Assembly (NCBI GenBank): GCA_023548195.1
Contig: JAJHZJ010000311.1
Location: forward strand, 10,971,299 to 11,035,298
Length of the DNA stretch: 64,000 bases
Source of the DNA: Bettongia penicillata ogilbyi
Lineage: Eukaryota; Chordata; Mammalia; Diprotodontia; Potoroidae
Reading direction: 5' to 3'
Positions 1 to 11,456 of the stretch are shown here, one piece after another. Position numbers and translations under genes: made by a program. Under the pieces are notes generated by a model. That model did no database searches. It had not been told where the DNA came from and saw nothing but the letters and a program-made list of their open reading frames with translations. The first letter of the stretch is position 1, and every line of letters begins with the position of its first letter.

Positions 1-247
1 CTGGTGCTTAATTTTCAACGTGCATTTATTAGTACAAGTGCTGTCTTGACTAAGCCACCAATATCCTTTACTTAACAGGGTTTCTATCACATTTGTTTTC
101 ATTTTTAGTCAACTTCTTATGGAGTTTCATTTACCAGCAACTCATATAGGAAGTACTAAAAAAACAAAACAAACCTATGTTAAATGTAGAGGACTAGAGG
201 TATAAGTAGGAATGGTCAGCTTTATTTGGCCATATTAATGTCAAGGC

Positions 248-528
248 AAATTCATGGTGTCCAGGAAGGAAGGAAATAAACATTTATTAAGTACCTATGA
301 TGTGCCAAGCTTTTGTTAGTACTTCGCAAATTTTATTTCATTTATTTCTCACAATAACTTGAGAGTTAACTGCTATTATTATCTCCATTTTACATTTGAG
401 GAATGTAAGGCAAATAGAGGTTAAATGACTTATCTAGGATGTTTGTAAGCATCTAAGATCAGACTGGAACTTAAGTTCCTCTGACTCTAAGCCCAGCATT
501 CTCTTCATTATATAGCTGTCTCTAAAAC
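248..528 (-). mobile_element. MIR/CORE-SINE-type fragment
   Basis: Read on the minus strand this is an old CORE-type SINE. The left end carries the tail typical of the group (aataaacatttattaagtac, then tgtgccaag). The middle has the 'tccattttaca...gaggaa' block and the right end has the 'gactctaagcccagcattctc' block, which is the reverse complement of the tRNA-related 5' part. It is strongly diverged and has no preserved A or B box. Confidence 0.6.
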
Positions 529-540
529 CTCAAGGTATTA

Positions 541-1430
541 AATCAAATGTCAGAAATGTTTAGAAATCTTGATAATTATAGATTTGTTTAGGATTTCTCC
601 CAACAAGGCAAAATCATTTTTGAAAAAATTGAAAACTACTTCATGTTAGAATTCAATGGACTATAGGGGTTATTTATTGCAACATCCTCTGGAGATTTAG
701 AATCTCCCCTCTCATTCTCTACCTCTTTCTATGTCTTCTCTGTCCTCTCTGTCCCTTTCTTGCCTCTCTTTCATAATGCATAGACAATGTCTATGTATGT
801 ATACACACATATCTTTATGATCAATGTCATCCATAACTGTTAGGTTAGCCTAAAGTATAGCCTAATTAGCTCAGAAATATATACATATGTGAGTATGTGC
901 ATGCATCTACACAAGTAGAGTGTTATTTGAACTGAAGAATCATCCAGTGAACTAACAGAATATACTAACAAAAATGCATGATTAATTTCACTAACTAACC
1001 AGGAGCATTTTCCATATGAATGTAGGGTTATGCTCATAATCAATAATATCACTGATAAATTAATTTATTAATGGATACTTTAATTAGATAAGTAATTGCA
1101 TTCTACTCTAAAAATGTGTAAAATATCTTTAAAAAGGTAGATAATGATACCTTCCCAAGCTATCTCATACAATTATTTTGAGTATACATTTAATTTTAAA
1201 ATGTAGGGTAGATACAATGTACACATCACTGTGGTAGGCATTAAGTGGGAGAAAAGAGGGGTTAATCATTGCTTCTGTACCTAAGGAGATTAGCATCTTG
1301 ACAGAAATGAAAAACATTAATTTTCCACAGAAGAAAGACAAAGTATTATCGAGGTCACAGTCAAATGTTCGAATTAAGAAGGTATCCATAAAGATGAATT
1401 AAGAAAGTATCCATTTGGAATGAACCTTGA
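541..1430. other. AT-rich DNA, no gene or clear repeat seen
   Basis: I see no splice-flanked exon, conserved motif or recognisable repeat here. The two minus-strand open frames (840-1052 and 1165-1389) lack protein-like composition and are probably chance. A CT-rich stretch lies at about 705-770. Confidence 0.4.
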
Positions 1431-1990
1431 AGGATAGGTACCATTTAGAAAAAGAGATGAGGAAAACATTCTAAGAAGAAGAAATAAGAATCATAGGGCA
1501 GAGGTAGAAAGGTATGGGAAGCATGTGAGAAATGGTAATCAGTCCATTTTGACTAGACTGTAGAGTATGGGAATAATGGGAGATAAGGCTGGAAAGCTAG
1601 GTCTGTAATGTAAAGGGTCTTGAATGCCAGATTCAGTAGTTGACACTTCTTTGGTCTAGATGAGGGTCAACTGAAGGGTTTGAGGAAAACATCATCAGAG
1701 CCTTGTTTTAAGTTTAATACAGCAGCATTGTGAAGGAGAGGAGAGATTTGAAGTGAGGAGAATGGTTAGAAGGCAGGACATGGCAAAAATAGATTTGGGT
1801 ATTAAGGGGAAAAGGTGGAATCAAAGGTAGCTTGAAGATTCTGAACTGTGATAAATTCCAGAATGGTGCTGCAACCAGATAAAAATGGAAGGAACTAGTT
1901 TCAGGGGGAAGGCAGTGACCCGAATTTTGAACAAACTGTGTTTAAAGGGTTTCTGTTGGAGGATACCCAGCAACTCATTTGCAGCTTAAG
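1431..1990. repeat. Purine-rich, probably ancient interspersed repeat
   Basis: A 0.5-kb A/G-rich stretch with wording typical of an old mammalian interspersed repeat (for example 'gatttgaagtgaggagaatgg', 'aaggtagcttgaagattctg'). I cannot name the family. No reading frame survives. Confidence 0.3.
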
Positions 1991-2017
1991 ATCATGAGAG
2001 CATAATTTGTAATTTTT

Positions 2018-2093
2018 TAAACTTAAGATTACTTTTATTTTTTATTTTATTATTTTAAACTTAAGATTACTTAATTTAAACTTAAGATTACTT
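2018..2093 (+). repeat. Three copies of a 16-17 bp direct repeat
   Basis: The word aaacttaagattactt occurs at about 2019-2034, 2057-2072 and 2078-2093, separated by T/A-rich spacer. This is a small local duplication, possibly slippage or an old target-site duplication. Confidence 0.7.
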
Positions 2094-2494
2094 AAATTTA
2101 AGATGTGAGAGGTCAGGAATAGAAATATACATTTGATAGGCATGTACATAAGGGTATATCATCATCAACAAAAGAGAATGAAGAAAAGGAGAAAAGGAAC
2201 TAAAGGATCTTGGTTTCACATTCATCAGGATGTCAGTAAATATAATAATCTATATAAAAGTCTATATGTTTTAAAAACATCTGATGGATATAAAGTATTT
2301 TGATTGTTACTACAAATTATTTAACTGGGGAGAACAAAATCAGAATTTCACTTAATCTCCCCTTAGATCTAGGGCCATTTATGGCAAAGGTCTGAAGATA
2401 GCATTGACATAGCATTGTGTTAGAATATAAATCCTAAAGAGTAGGGATTATTTAATTCTTTGTATTTGCATTCTCAATCAAGATCACAGTGCCT

Positions 2495-2742
2495 AACACA
2501 GAGTTGTCGTAATTCACTCATGTCTGACTCTTTGTGATCTCATGGACCATAATGTCCTTGGAGTTTTTTGGCAAAGATACTCAAGTGATCTGCCATTTTC
2601 TTCTCTAATAAATTAAGACAAATAGAGGTTAAGTGGACTTCCCCAGGATCACACAACTAGTAAGTATCTGAAGTCAAATTTGAGCTCAGGTCTTCCTGAC
2701 TCCAGGATCAGCACTCTATCCACTAAACCATTTGTTGGACTC
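2495..2742 (-). mobile_element. Marsupial tRNA-derived SINE
   Basis: The reverse complement gives a typical marsupial tRNA/CORE SINE. The 'gtggatagagtgctgatcctgg' 5' part lies at the right end. 'agttgtgtgatcctggg' is in the middle, and the 'cactcatgtctgactctttgtg' tail lies at the left. The copy is nearly full length but diverged. It appears to sit in the 3' end of an older L2-like fragment (2430-2500). Confidence 0.75.
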
Positions 2743-2759
2743 AATAGGCATTTAATATA

Positions 2760-4200
2760 TGTTCACTGAATGATTTATTGCCTGGTAGTGTGAAGGAAAG
2801 AAAAACAAAAGGTCCTTCAGGATACTGGGAGATGGTGTTAAGATCATTCTTCTTCAGGGAAAGCCCAAGTGAGAGATGCCTTTATTTTTCTGTTGACTAT
2901 ATAAGCTTTGGTGAAAATTATATTCAATAATAGAAAAGAAGCATCCCACAAGAAATCAAAATATCAGAAGTAAAAAGTAAATAGACTTTAGCCTAACATT
3001 CATAAAATTCATTTTTATGTTCCTTTCATGGTAGTGGTATCCTCTGACAGCCATTTTATAATGAATGCAATTCACAGAAAAAGTGCTAACTAGGGCTGAG
3101 TCACTAAGCCTTTGTCGCTGGACACAAAATTTAGAGGGTGTGGATAGCATTATCATGGGTTGTGCTTCTCTCCCTATTGGTACTGACCTCTTTGTCTTCC
3201 ATTTTTAATTTTCTCTTTCATAAAAGGTAGTGTGAGACATACATTTTCCCATACATTTTCCATCAACACTTTTTCTCCCCTTTCTTTCTCAGCAGTTAAT
3301 ATACACCTCATTCTCACACTATATTCAGAATCACTGAATAATTCATTTTACATAAGAACACATTTACTCTGCTGTGTTTATCTGAGGCAATGGAAGGGGG
3401 ATCCTTTTTGTTAAACTTGCTTTTATTTTCTTTTTATGGTAACTCTTTTTATTCTTGTTTACTTCCATAGACATTAGAGTGGAAATGGACCATGCATGCC
3501 CTTTCTTGGCATCTATTTCATCAAAGCAGATATCCTCCTGTTAATAGCTTAAACAATAAGCCATACTACTTACTTTATGCAGGTGAGATAATGTCCTTTT
3601 GAAATAATGAGATTTGGACAACACTGCACTAAGCTCAACATAAGAGATTTTACAAGTTGACTTGAGATGACATCTGCTCTATTCTCCAGCCTTCCAGAAA
3701 GATCATGGTGGGGGTGGGGGTTAAGGGGAACAGTTTGTGTTTCAAGATATTATGTACTCCTGGAGGCGGTCTCAGAGTAGGTGATCATGAGGAAAATTCT
3801 CATCCTTATTTGCCTGGTTGACTTCATCTGCTCCAACAGCAGGAAAAATAGTTGAATAATACAGTAAATGTAGCAAGAAGCTTATTAGACAAGGACAAAT
3901 GAATGGTGCAATGAATTGGAAATGGACAAACACTATCAACTACCTGAATATCCAAAATGCTTCAGATATTTAATATCAGAAAATCAGTTCAACACTAATT
4001 TATTCTGTGCAAAGAATTAGACTGGTTATTGAGATTATAAAACTGAAAAAAGAAGACATAACCCCTGCCCTCAAGGAACATACAGTCTCATACAGAAAAT
4101 AAGGTATGTGCACAAATAAATATAATATGAGACAGAGAGTTATAAGTATTCAGAAGTACAGAGTGCTATAGAGATCTGAGAAGTCATTACTTTCACCAAG
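2760..4200. other. No gene seen; one weak SINE-tail fragment
   Basis: Mostly unassigned AT-rich DNA. At about 4010-4090 there is a stretch resembling the 'ccctgccctcaaggaacatacagtct' part of old SINE/L2 tails. Open frames at 2956-3156 (minus) and 3232-3414 (plus) have no recognisable protein features. Confidence 0.4.
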
Positions 4201-4212
4201 AGCAATTAGGGA

Positions 4213-4335
4213 AGCTCATACAGTATAATGGAATGACTACTGGACCAGGAGTCTAGTATTTACTAACTGTATTAGACAAATCACTTCACCTCTACAGAAA
4301 TCAGTTTTTATTCAACTTGAAAATGAATAGGTTGA
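4213..4335 (+). mobile_element. MIR-like SINE fragment
   Basis: Contains 'ggagtctagtatttactaac' followed by 'gacaaatcacttcacctct', the usual CORE-SINE order on the plus strand. The copy is short and diverged. Confidence 0.45.
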
Positions 4336-4499
4336 CTTCCAGGTCACAAGAGCACCTAGACTGAGGACTAGACATTTCTGTCTAATCACCACAACTTTTC
4401 AACTTCTCTAAAACAGAAATTATTCACCAAAGATAAAGTAACTTCAGTTGTTTCCATGGTCTAGGATGCTCAAAATCCAAAAGGTTAAAAAAAATGAAT

Positions 4500-5035
4500 T
4501 GACATTTACTGATCCTAAGCTCACCCAGCGCCCTCTCACTAACTTCCTATGTTGCTGATAGAAAGGCTGCAATCGAATACCCAAGAAACTGCAGCAAAAA
4601 CCAACTCCATACCTCTGTCTCACATTCATCTTTTTCTCTTCCCGGGATGAAGACCCCAAGTCCAAGATGTGGAAGTTTGCTGGAACCTGTGACAGCCAGT
4701 TCAGGTGAGCCTGCCCTTCCTCTAGAGTAGCTCAGGTGAGGAGGCATCTTTCACTAGTCAGACCACCCCTCCCTACCTTTTAAGCTTCAGTATAGCCCCA
4801 AGGAAACGCATAGACACCTCACCTGGACTTGGCACATACCAGCCACCACCATCAGCTCCATCTCAGCACCAGACCAGCAGCTAAGCTACCAGACCTTTAC
4901 CACTTACAGCTGCCAGTATCTGAGGTCCCACTACACAAACCCAGGAACTAGGCCCCTGGTTCTCAGTAAATGGAGCTTGGCACAGTGTTCCCTGTACCCC
5001 AGAAGCAGAGGTCAAATAACTCAAACTTCGAGTTA
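4500..5035. other. GC-richer block of unknown identity upstream of L1
   Basis: About 0.5 kb of clearly higher GC than its surroundings, abutting the L1 ORF2 relic. It contains two consensus-like splice donors (cag|gtgagc near 4703 and cag|gtgagg near 4733). A short plus-strand frame (about 4561-4712) would read through the first one. No convincing acceptor is seen. It may be part of an old L1 5'UTR or another repeat. I cannot decide. Confidence 0.3.
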
Positions 5036-5059
5036 ATTTGGTTAAAAAAAGAAAATTAA

Positions 5060-6090
5060 ATCTTTTTAACTTAAATTTTTTAAAAAGAAATGACCAGTAT
5101 CAAAAATGAAAAGGATGAATTTACCACCAAATGAAGAGGCAATTAACAGAATATTAGGAACTATGTTGCCCAACTGTATGCCAATAAATTTGACAATCTA
5201 AGTGAAATAGATGAATTTGATTAAGAATATGAATTGCCCAGGTTACCAGCAGAGGAAATAAAATATTCAACCCCATTTCAGAAAAAGAAATTGAACAATA
5301 ATTGAATAATAATAATTCAAAAGAAATTGAATGAACTCCCTCGGAAAAAAATCTCCGGTGATTGATAGATTTATAAGGAAATTCAATCAAACATTTAAAG
5401 AACAATAAATTCCAGTATTATATAAATTATTTGGGAAAATAGGCAAAGAATAAGTCCTACCAAATTCTTTTTATGGCATAAATATGGTACTGATACTTAA
5501 ATTAGGAAGAGCCAAATTATAGTTCAAATTTCCTAAAGAATAAAGATGCAAATATTTTAAATAAAATATCAGGGAAGAGATTATAGCAACTCATTACACA
5601 GATAATACACTATGACCAGGTAAGATTTATATCACAAAGGGCTGGTTCAATATTAGGAAAACTATCTGCATAATTAACCATGTCAACAACAAAATTAACA
5701 GAAACCATATGATTGTCTCAATAGATGCAGAAAAAGCTTTTGATAAAATGCAACACCCATTCCTATTAAAAACACAAGAGAGCATAGGAATAAATGGAAT
5801 CTTCCTTAAAATGTTAAGTAGCATCTACTTAAAACCATTAGCAAACATTATATGTAGTGGGGGTAAGATAGAAGTATTTCCAATAAAATCTAGGATGAAA
5901 CAATGATGTCCATTATCACTGATATTTTGCAATATTATACTAGAAAGGTGCTGTGGCAATCTGAGAATAAAAAGAAATTGAAGGAATTGGAATAGGCAAA
6001 GAAGAAACAAACCTATTACTCTTTGCAGATGATATGATAGTATATTTAGAGAATCAAGCAAAAAATTTCTTGAAATAATAAGCAACTTTA
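5060..6090 (+). pseudogene. L1 ORF2 relic, reverse-transcriptase domain
   Basis: A decayed piece of L1 ORF2, the endonuclease/reverse transcriptase that copies L1 RNA at nicked DNA. Translation gives RT motif A as IVSIDAEKAFDKMQ (about 5714-5755). The catalytic box [13 protein letters not shown] lies at about 6017-6055, so the Asp pair is kept. Many frameshifts and stops break it, for example the stop just after SRMKQ at about 5904. The 5' side starts in the linker upstream of the RT. The 3' side stops about 40 bases after the FADD box, where a second L1 begins. It cannot be functional. Confidence 0.85.
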
Positions 6091-6092
6091 GC

Positions 6093-7302
6093 AGGTAGGA
6101 ATCAAGATGGAGGAGTAAAGACAGGGACTCTTGAACTCTCCCTTAAAACCCCCCAAATATCTGTAACAAATGACTGTAAAGAAATTTTGGAGCTCTAGAA
6201 CCCACAAAATGATGGTATGAAGAACATCTCCAGCCTAAAATAGCCTGGAAGGTCTATGGGAAGAGTCTATCACACTAGGCTGAGAGCAGAGCACAGTCTA
6301 ACATGGGCCACACCAGGCAAAGACAGGGCCTGAGCATGCCTTGGGGGGACTGAATCACTGGCGGCTGTGGTGGTTTCCAGATTTGTCAACCCCAAAACCC
6401 CTGAGAACAACTTGGAAATTCAGTGGGTAAAATCTGTTGGACCTGTGTGAGAGAGTAACATGGTCTGGCTGTAGTCCCAGGGAAGTGGATGGGGGTGGAG
6501 GAGCCTGTGGCAATTGCAGGAGCAGTGATGGCTGCTTTTTCAGGAGCTCTAGGCCCAGAGATTATGGGAGTATCTAATGACTGACAATAGACCTCCCTGA
6601 AATCAGAGAACTACCTTGACAAAGAAATTGAGAGTCATGCAATTGGCTGGAAAAATGAGCAAAAACTGGAAAAAAAATCAGACTATAAAATCTTACTTTG
6701 ATGACAAAGAGGATCAAAACATACAACTAGAGGAAGACAACAAAGTCAAAACCCTTACATCTAAAGGCTCCAAGAAAAATATGAATTGGTCTTAGGCCAT
6801 GGAAGAGCTCAAAAAGTATTGAAAATCAAAATAAGAGAATTAGAGCAAAAATTGGGAAGAGAAATGAGAGTGATAAAAGAAAATCATGAAAAATGAGGCA
6901 ACTGCTTGTTAAAGAAGACCCAAAAAATGCTGAAGAAAATAATACCTTAAAAATAGACTAATCCAAATGGCAAAAGAGATACAAAAAGCTAAGGAGGAGA
7001 AGAATACCTTAAAAAGTAGAACTGGTCTAATGGAAAAGGAGGTTCAAAAGTTCACTGAAGAAAATAATTCCTCCAAAATTAGAATGGAGAAGATGGAAGC
7101 TAATGACTTTATGAGAAATCAAGTAATTATAGAACAAAATAAAAATAATGAAAAAATAGAAGATAATGTGAAATATTTCATTGGAAAAACAACTGATCTG
7201 GAAAATAGATCCAGCAGAGACAATTTAAAAATTATTGGATTACCTGAAAGTCATGTTCAAAAAAAAAGTGTATATATCATCTTAAAAGAAATTATCAAGT
7301 AA
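6093..7302 (+). pseudogene. L1 5'UTR and ORF1 relic (truncated)
   Basis: Starts with atcaagatggaggag at 6101-6115, the equivalent of the conserved L1 5' end (YY1-like, ccaagatgg). A GC-richer 5'UTR follows. ORF1 begins near the ATG at 6653 (MSKNWKKNQTIKSYF) and changes frame before 6967. The rest is open from 6967 to 7302: 111 codons of coiled coil (MEKEVQKFTEENN) running into the start of the RNA-recognition domain (RDNLKIIGLPES). The C-terminal domain and ORF2 are absent. The subfamily resembles the fossil L1 at 55.7-61.7 kb rather than the HAL1-type elements. Confidence 0.85.
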
Positions 7303-7499
7303 GTCTTATTGTTCCATCCCCAACCACTCTCCCTTCCCTTTTCTGCACACTCCCTCTTTTTCCTTCATTAGCCTGGTGCCCAAAGGTTTTGGCTTCCACT
7401 CCCACCAGTGACCAAAGACTTGACCAGTTTACAAAGGTCAAATTCCCCAGAACACAGCTCAACATGGACAGTGGTGTGATTGAAGGTGGATTAAATGTC
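7303..7499. other. Unassigned 0.2-kb spacer between L1 pieces
   Basis: CT-rich sequence between the truncated ORF1 and the inverted ORF2 fragment. No family recognised. Confidence 0.3.
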
Positions 7500-7885
7500 A
7501 CTCTCACCATTTGACTCAATTTTCTACATATTTTAGAAATGAGGACTTTATCACAGATAATAGATGCAAAAATTCTTTCCCAGTTTTCTGCTTCCCTCCT
7601 AAGCTTGGTTGCATTGGCTTTGTTTGTGCAAAATCTTTTCAATTTAATGTAATCAAAATTATTCATTTTACACTTCATAATGTTCACTATCTCTTGTTGG
7701 GTCATAAATTTCTCCATTTTACATAAGTCAGACAAATACACTATTCCTTGCTCCCCTAATTTGTTGATAGTCTCAATCTTTACACCTACATCATACATCC
7801 ATTTGGACTTTATTCTTGTGTACAGTGTCAGTCATTGGTCTATTCCCAGTTTCTGCCACACTGTTATCCAGTTTTTGACTTTCAA
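7500..7885 (-). pseudogene. Inverted L1 ORF2 C-terminal fragment
   Basis: Minus-strand translation over 7500-7798 gives an L1 ORF2 C-terminal segment, including NIMKCKMNNFDYIKLKRF and KLRREAENWERIF. It covers the same part of L1 as the plus-strand copy at about 8225-8560 but in the opposite orientation. It lacks the L1 3' end, so it is not a simple 5'-truncated insertion. Confidence 0.8.
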
Positions 7886-8205
7886 ATACAAGAATGAAGA
7901 GAAGCATGTGAAAGACCAATGATATCATAGGGTGATGTCTTGACTTGTTTATGAACTGGCTTTAAGGAAGCAAAGTTGCACCAAGTCATCAGCTTTACTC
8001 TCTCTTCCAGAGTCATCAAATCCAGTGACAAGACAAAAGTCAGAAAAATTGGCAATAGCCCAGAATGCAGTAGATAACTTTGGCATCTTCAAAGTCTGAC
8101 CAGGCTCTAAGCACTTCACAGAACCTGCTTCAGCTGCTTTCATGGCCATAGAAAGAAACTGTTCTTATCTGCCCATTTCTGTGGGGGAAGTCCTCCAGTT
8201 TCTGG
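7886..8205 (-). mobile_element. RTE-tailed marsupial SINE
   Basis: The left end (agaatgaagagaagc... gaccaatgatatcat) is a decayed form of the RTE-like tail seen better at 27.95 kb. The body contains 'ctctcttccagagtcatcaaa', 'gacaagacaaaagtcag' and 'gcttcagctgctttcatggc', shared almost word for word with the SINE at 22.7 kb. A 66-codon minus-strand frame inside it (7949-8149) is a chance frame in the SINE body. Confidence 0.7.
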
Positions 8206-9239
8206 GTTAAAAATCTCACTATTCAACAAAACTGCTGGAAAAACTGGAAAGTAGTGTGGCAGAGAGTAGGCATGGACCAATATATTATACCCTATACCAA
8301 GATAAAGTCAAAGTGGGTACATGATGTAGATAATAAAAGCTGATGCTATACGCAAACTGGGAGAGTAAGAAATAATTTACCTTGAGATTTATGAAAAACT
8401 AAAGAGTTTATGACTACATAAGACATAGAGAAAATTATGAAATGCAAAACGGGTAATTTTGATTACATTAAATTGAAAAGTTTTTTTTTGTTTGTTTTTT
8501 TCAAACAAAGGCCAATGTAACCAAGATTAGAAGCAAAACACTGGGAAATCATTTTCTCTAACCAGTCTCTGATAAAGGCCTCATTTCTAAAATTCATAGA
8601 GAACTGAGTCAAATGTATAAGAATAAAAGTCATTCCCCAATTGACAAGTGGTCAAAAGGTATGAAAAGGCAGTTTTCAGATGAAGAGATTAAAGTGATGT
8701 ATAGTCATATGAAAAAATGCACTAAATCACTATTGATTAGAGAAATATAAATCAAAACAATTCTGACGTATTGCCTCACACCTATTATATTGGTATGGTA
8801 ATTGCTAATGTAACAAAACAAGATAATTATAAATGGTGGAGAAGATATGGGAAAACTAGAATACTAATGCATTGTTGGTTAAGTTGTGAACCAATCCAAT
8901 CATTCTGGAGAGCAATTTGGAACAATGCCCAAAATGCAATACCCTTTGACTGAGCACTTCCACTTCGAATTCTATATCCCCAAAAGATCATAAAAATAGG
9001 AAAAGTACCCACATATACAATAATATTTGTAATAGCTCTTTTTGTGGTGGTCAAGAATTGAAAATTAGGGGTATGCCTACAAATTGGAGAATGGTTAAAC
9101 AAGTTGTAGTATATGAATGTAATGGAATTCAACTGTTCCGTAAGAAATGATGAACAGCGGACTGCAGAAAAATCTGGAAAGACTAACATGAACTGATGCT
9201 GAATGAAGTGAGCAGAACCAGAAGAACATTTTACACAGT
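8206..9239 (+). pseudogene. L1 ORF2 C-terminus, 5' part of an L1 split by HAL1
   Basis: Plus-strand decayed L1 ORF2 end. Landmarks are tatgaaaaaatgcactaaat (about 8709), aatggtggagaagatatggg (8832) and gaactgatgctgaatgaagt (9191). The piece stops at cacagtaaccacataat. The missing L1 3'UTR resumes at 15082, after the inserted HAL1-type element. A T-rich run at about 8478-8500 interrupts it. It is not functional. Confidence 0.85.
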
Positions 9240-9250
9240 AACCACATAAT
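9240..9250 (+). repeat. 5' target-site duplication of outer HAL1-type element
   Basis: aaccacataat, matched by aacaacataat at 15071-15081 (10 of 11 bases). It marks insertion of the outer element into the L1 3' end. Confidence 0.6.
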
Positions 9251-9272
9251 AGAAAGAAAGGAGGGGGAGGAG

Positions 9273-9284
9273 CCAAGATGGTGG
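9273..9284 (+). promoter_or_regulatory. YY1-like site in outer element 5' end
   Basis: ccaagatggtgg at +13 or so of the element. In human L1 a YY1 site at this position directs the start of transcription. Here one base of the core differs from aagatggcgg. Confidence 0.45.
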
Positions 9285-10595
9285 AGTAGAAAGATTCACA
9301 TATGCTAGCTCCGAACCCACAGCCCATAAATTACCTGTAAAGAGGAATTCTCAACAAATTCTGGAGCAGTGGAAGCCACACAACAATGGAATGGAGGAGA
9401 TTTCTGTTCCAGAGAGCCCTGAAAAACCGACACTTAAGGTCCATCATGGACCAGACCTGGAGCAGAATGCAGCCCTGACTTGGCTGCACAGCCACCAAGA
9501 GGAGCAGATCCGAGCAGGCTTCAGGGACAGAATTTCCAGCAGCCGTGAAGGTCCCTCAACCCATAGGCACTACAGGTCAGTGAGAGAGACTTCTGGGCTG
9601 GCCGAGAGGGGAGCAGGGTGTCTCCATAACTCAAGCCCCCTCAGGAGGAAATAGCAGGAGAGACAGCAGACAGGAGCTCCCAAGGCAGACAGGAGCTTTG
9701 ATCCATTGCTGAAGGTCTTTGCATAAACCCCTTTAAGGAAGAGAGCCTGGGTGGCAGCCCTGCTCCCATCTGAGAACCTGAATTTAATCTCACACTGAAT
9801 AGTAGCCCCACCCCCTGCTGAAAGCCCTGAGGCTGGGAAGCAGCATTTGAATCTCAGACCCCAAGCACTAGATTGGTGGATCTGGGGGTGAGGCGGGGGT
9901 GGAGAGGAATCTCAGAAGTCAAGTAACTGGCTGGGAAAATGCCCAGAAAAGGAAAAAAACATAAGACCATAGAAGGTTACTTTCTTGGTGAACAGATATT
10001 TCCTCCTTTCCTTTCTGATGAGGAAGAACAATGCTTACCATCAGGGAAAGACATAGAAGTCAAGGCCTCTGGATCCCAAACATCTGAAATAGATATTCAG
10101 TGGGCTCAGGCCATTGAAGAGCTCAAAAAAGATTTTGAAAATCAAGTTAGACAGGTGGAGGAAAAACTGGGAAGAAAAATGAGAGAGATGTAAGAAAAGC
10201 ATGAAAAATGGGTCAATACCTTGCTAAAGGAGACCCAAAAAAATGCTGAAGAAAATAACACCTTGAAAAATAGGCTCACTCAGTTGGCAAAAGAGGTTCA
10301 AAAAGCCAATGAGGAGAAGAATGCTTTCAAAAGCAGAATTAGCCAAATGGAAAAAGAGGTTCAAAAGGTCACTGAAGAAAATAGTTCTCTCAAAATTAGA
10401 ATGCAACAGATGGAGGCTAATGACTTTCTGAGAAACCAAGAAATCACAAAACAAAATCAAAAGAATGAAAAAAATGGAAGATATCTCATTGGAAAAACAA
10501 CTGAACTGGAAAATAGATCCAGGAGAGGCAATTTAAACATTATGGGACTAGCTGAAAGCCATGATCAAAAAAAGAGCCTAGACATCATCTTTCAT

Positions 10596-10610
10596 GAAAA
10601 TGTCAAGGAA
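10596..10610 (+). repeat. 5' target-site duplication of inner element
   Basis: gaaaatgtcaaggaa, identical over 15 bases to 13594-13608. It duplicates codons of the outer ORF1, which proves insertion into a pre-existing ORF1. Confidence 0.95.
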
Positions 10611-11456
10611 GGGGGCGGAGCCAAGATGGCGGAGTAGAAGGACGCACGTTTACGAGCTCCGAAACCAAAGCCCATGGAATTGGTGTAGAAAGAGTCCCCC
10701 ATAGATTCTGGGTGGGTGCAAGGTGTGCAGAGGCAGAGTGGAGGAGATTTCCATTCCAGGGAGCCCTGAGGACCGGTCCCCAGGGTCCGACGTGCCCCGG
10801 AGAGTAAACCCGACCCCCAGCGCTGCCCTGGCCGAGGCCTCAGAGAAGCGGATCCGAGCAGGCTTCAGAGACGGAAGCTGAAGCAGCCGGGAAAGTCCCT
10901 CCGCCCACAGAAGCAGGTCAGTGAGAGAGGCCGGGCTGAAGGAGAGGGGAAGCGGGGCGTCTCCGTGACTCGGGCCCCCTCGGGAGGAAGCGGCGGCAGC
11001 AGGGACGGGGGCAGGAAGCGGTGGAGGCAGAGGTGTGGGCGGCGGCTGGGGCGGCAGCGGCCCAGGACTCAGGAATCCCCCAGCAGCAGGCAGGATCTTC
11101 ATTACGGAAGATTCCCGCATAAAACCTGACGGAGCTGAACCTAGGAGACGGCCCTGCCCACAGCCCACTCTGTTGCTGAAGGCTTCTGCTCGGGACCCCC
11201 AGGGGAGCTGAGATTGGGAGGCGGGCCCCCCACCCCGCCCCCACCCGCTCCATTCCTGAAAGTCTCTGCATAAAGCCCCCCAAGGGATCAGAGTCTCGGA
11301 GGCAGCCCTGGCCCCACCCCAGCACCTGAACTAAAGCTCACTGATTGACAGCTGGCAGGAGGAAAGCCCATTTAAATCTCAGAGGCCAAGCACTAGCTGG
11401 GCGGATCCAGGCGGGGGTGGAAAGGAATCTCAGAAGTCAAGTAACTGGCTGGGAAA
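10611..11456 (+). promoter_or_regulatory. Inner HAL1-type 5'UTR / internal promoter region
   Basis: GC-rich, CpG-containing 5'UTR, the most GC-rich stretch of the window. A YY1-type core caagatggcgg lies at 10622-10632, about +12 from the element start, as in human L1. The long minus-strand frames here (10650-11168 and 10918-11325) are low-complexity Pro/Ser/Ala shadows of the GC content. Internal promoter activity is inferred from L1 biology. Confidence 0.7.

Noticed and set aside
5060..6090. Retroviral polymerase
   Set aside because: The RT boxes ([20 protein letters not shown]) are of the L1 type and lie in L1 context; no LTR, gag or env is seen around it.
7500..9239. Twin-priming inversion of a single L1 insertion
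   Set aside because: The two arms overlap in L1 coordinates, which twin priming does not normally give; kept as an open finding instead.
8827..9327. 166-codon minus-strand frame
   Set aside because: Antisense to the L1 ORF2 end and across the HAL1-type junction; composition is not protein-like.
10650..11325. Two long minus-strand frames (172 and 135 codons)
   Set aside because: They are Pro/Ser/Ala-rich shadows of the GC-rich 5'UTR of the inner HAL1-type element, with no domain or supporting signals.
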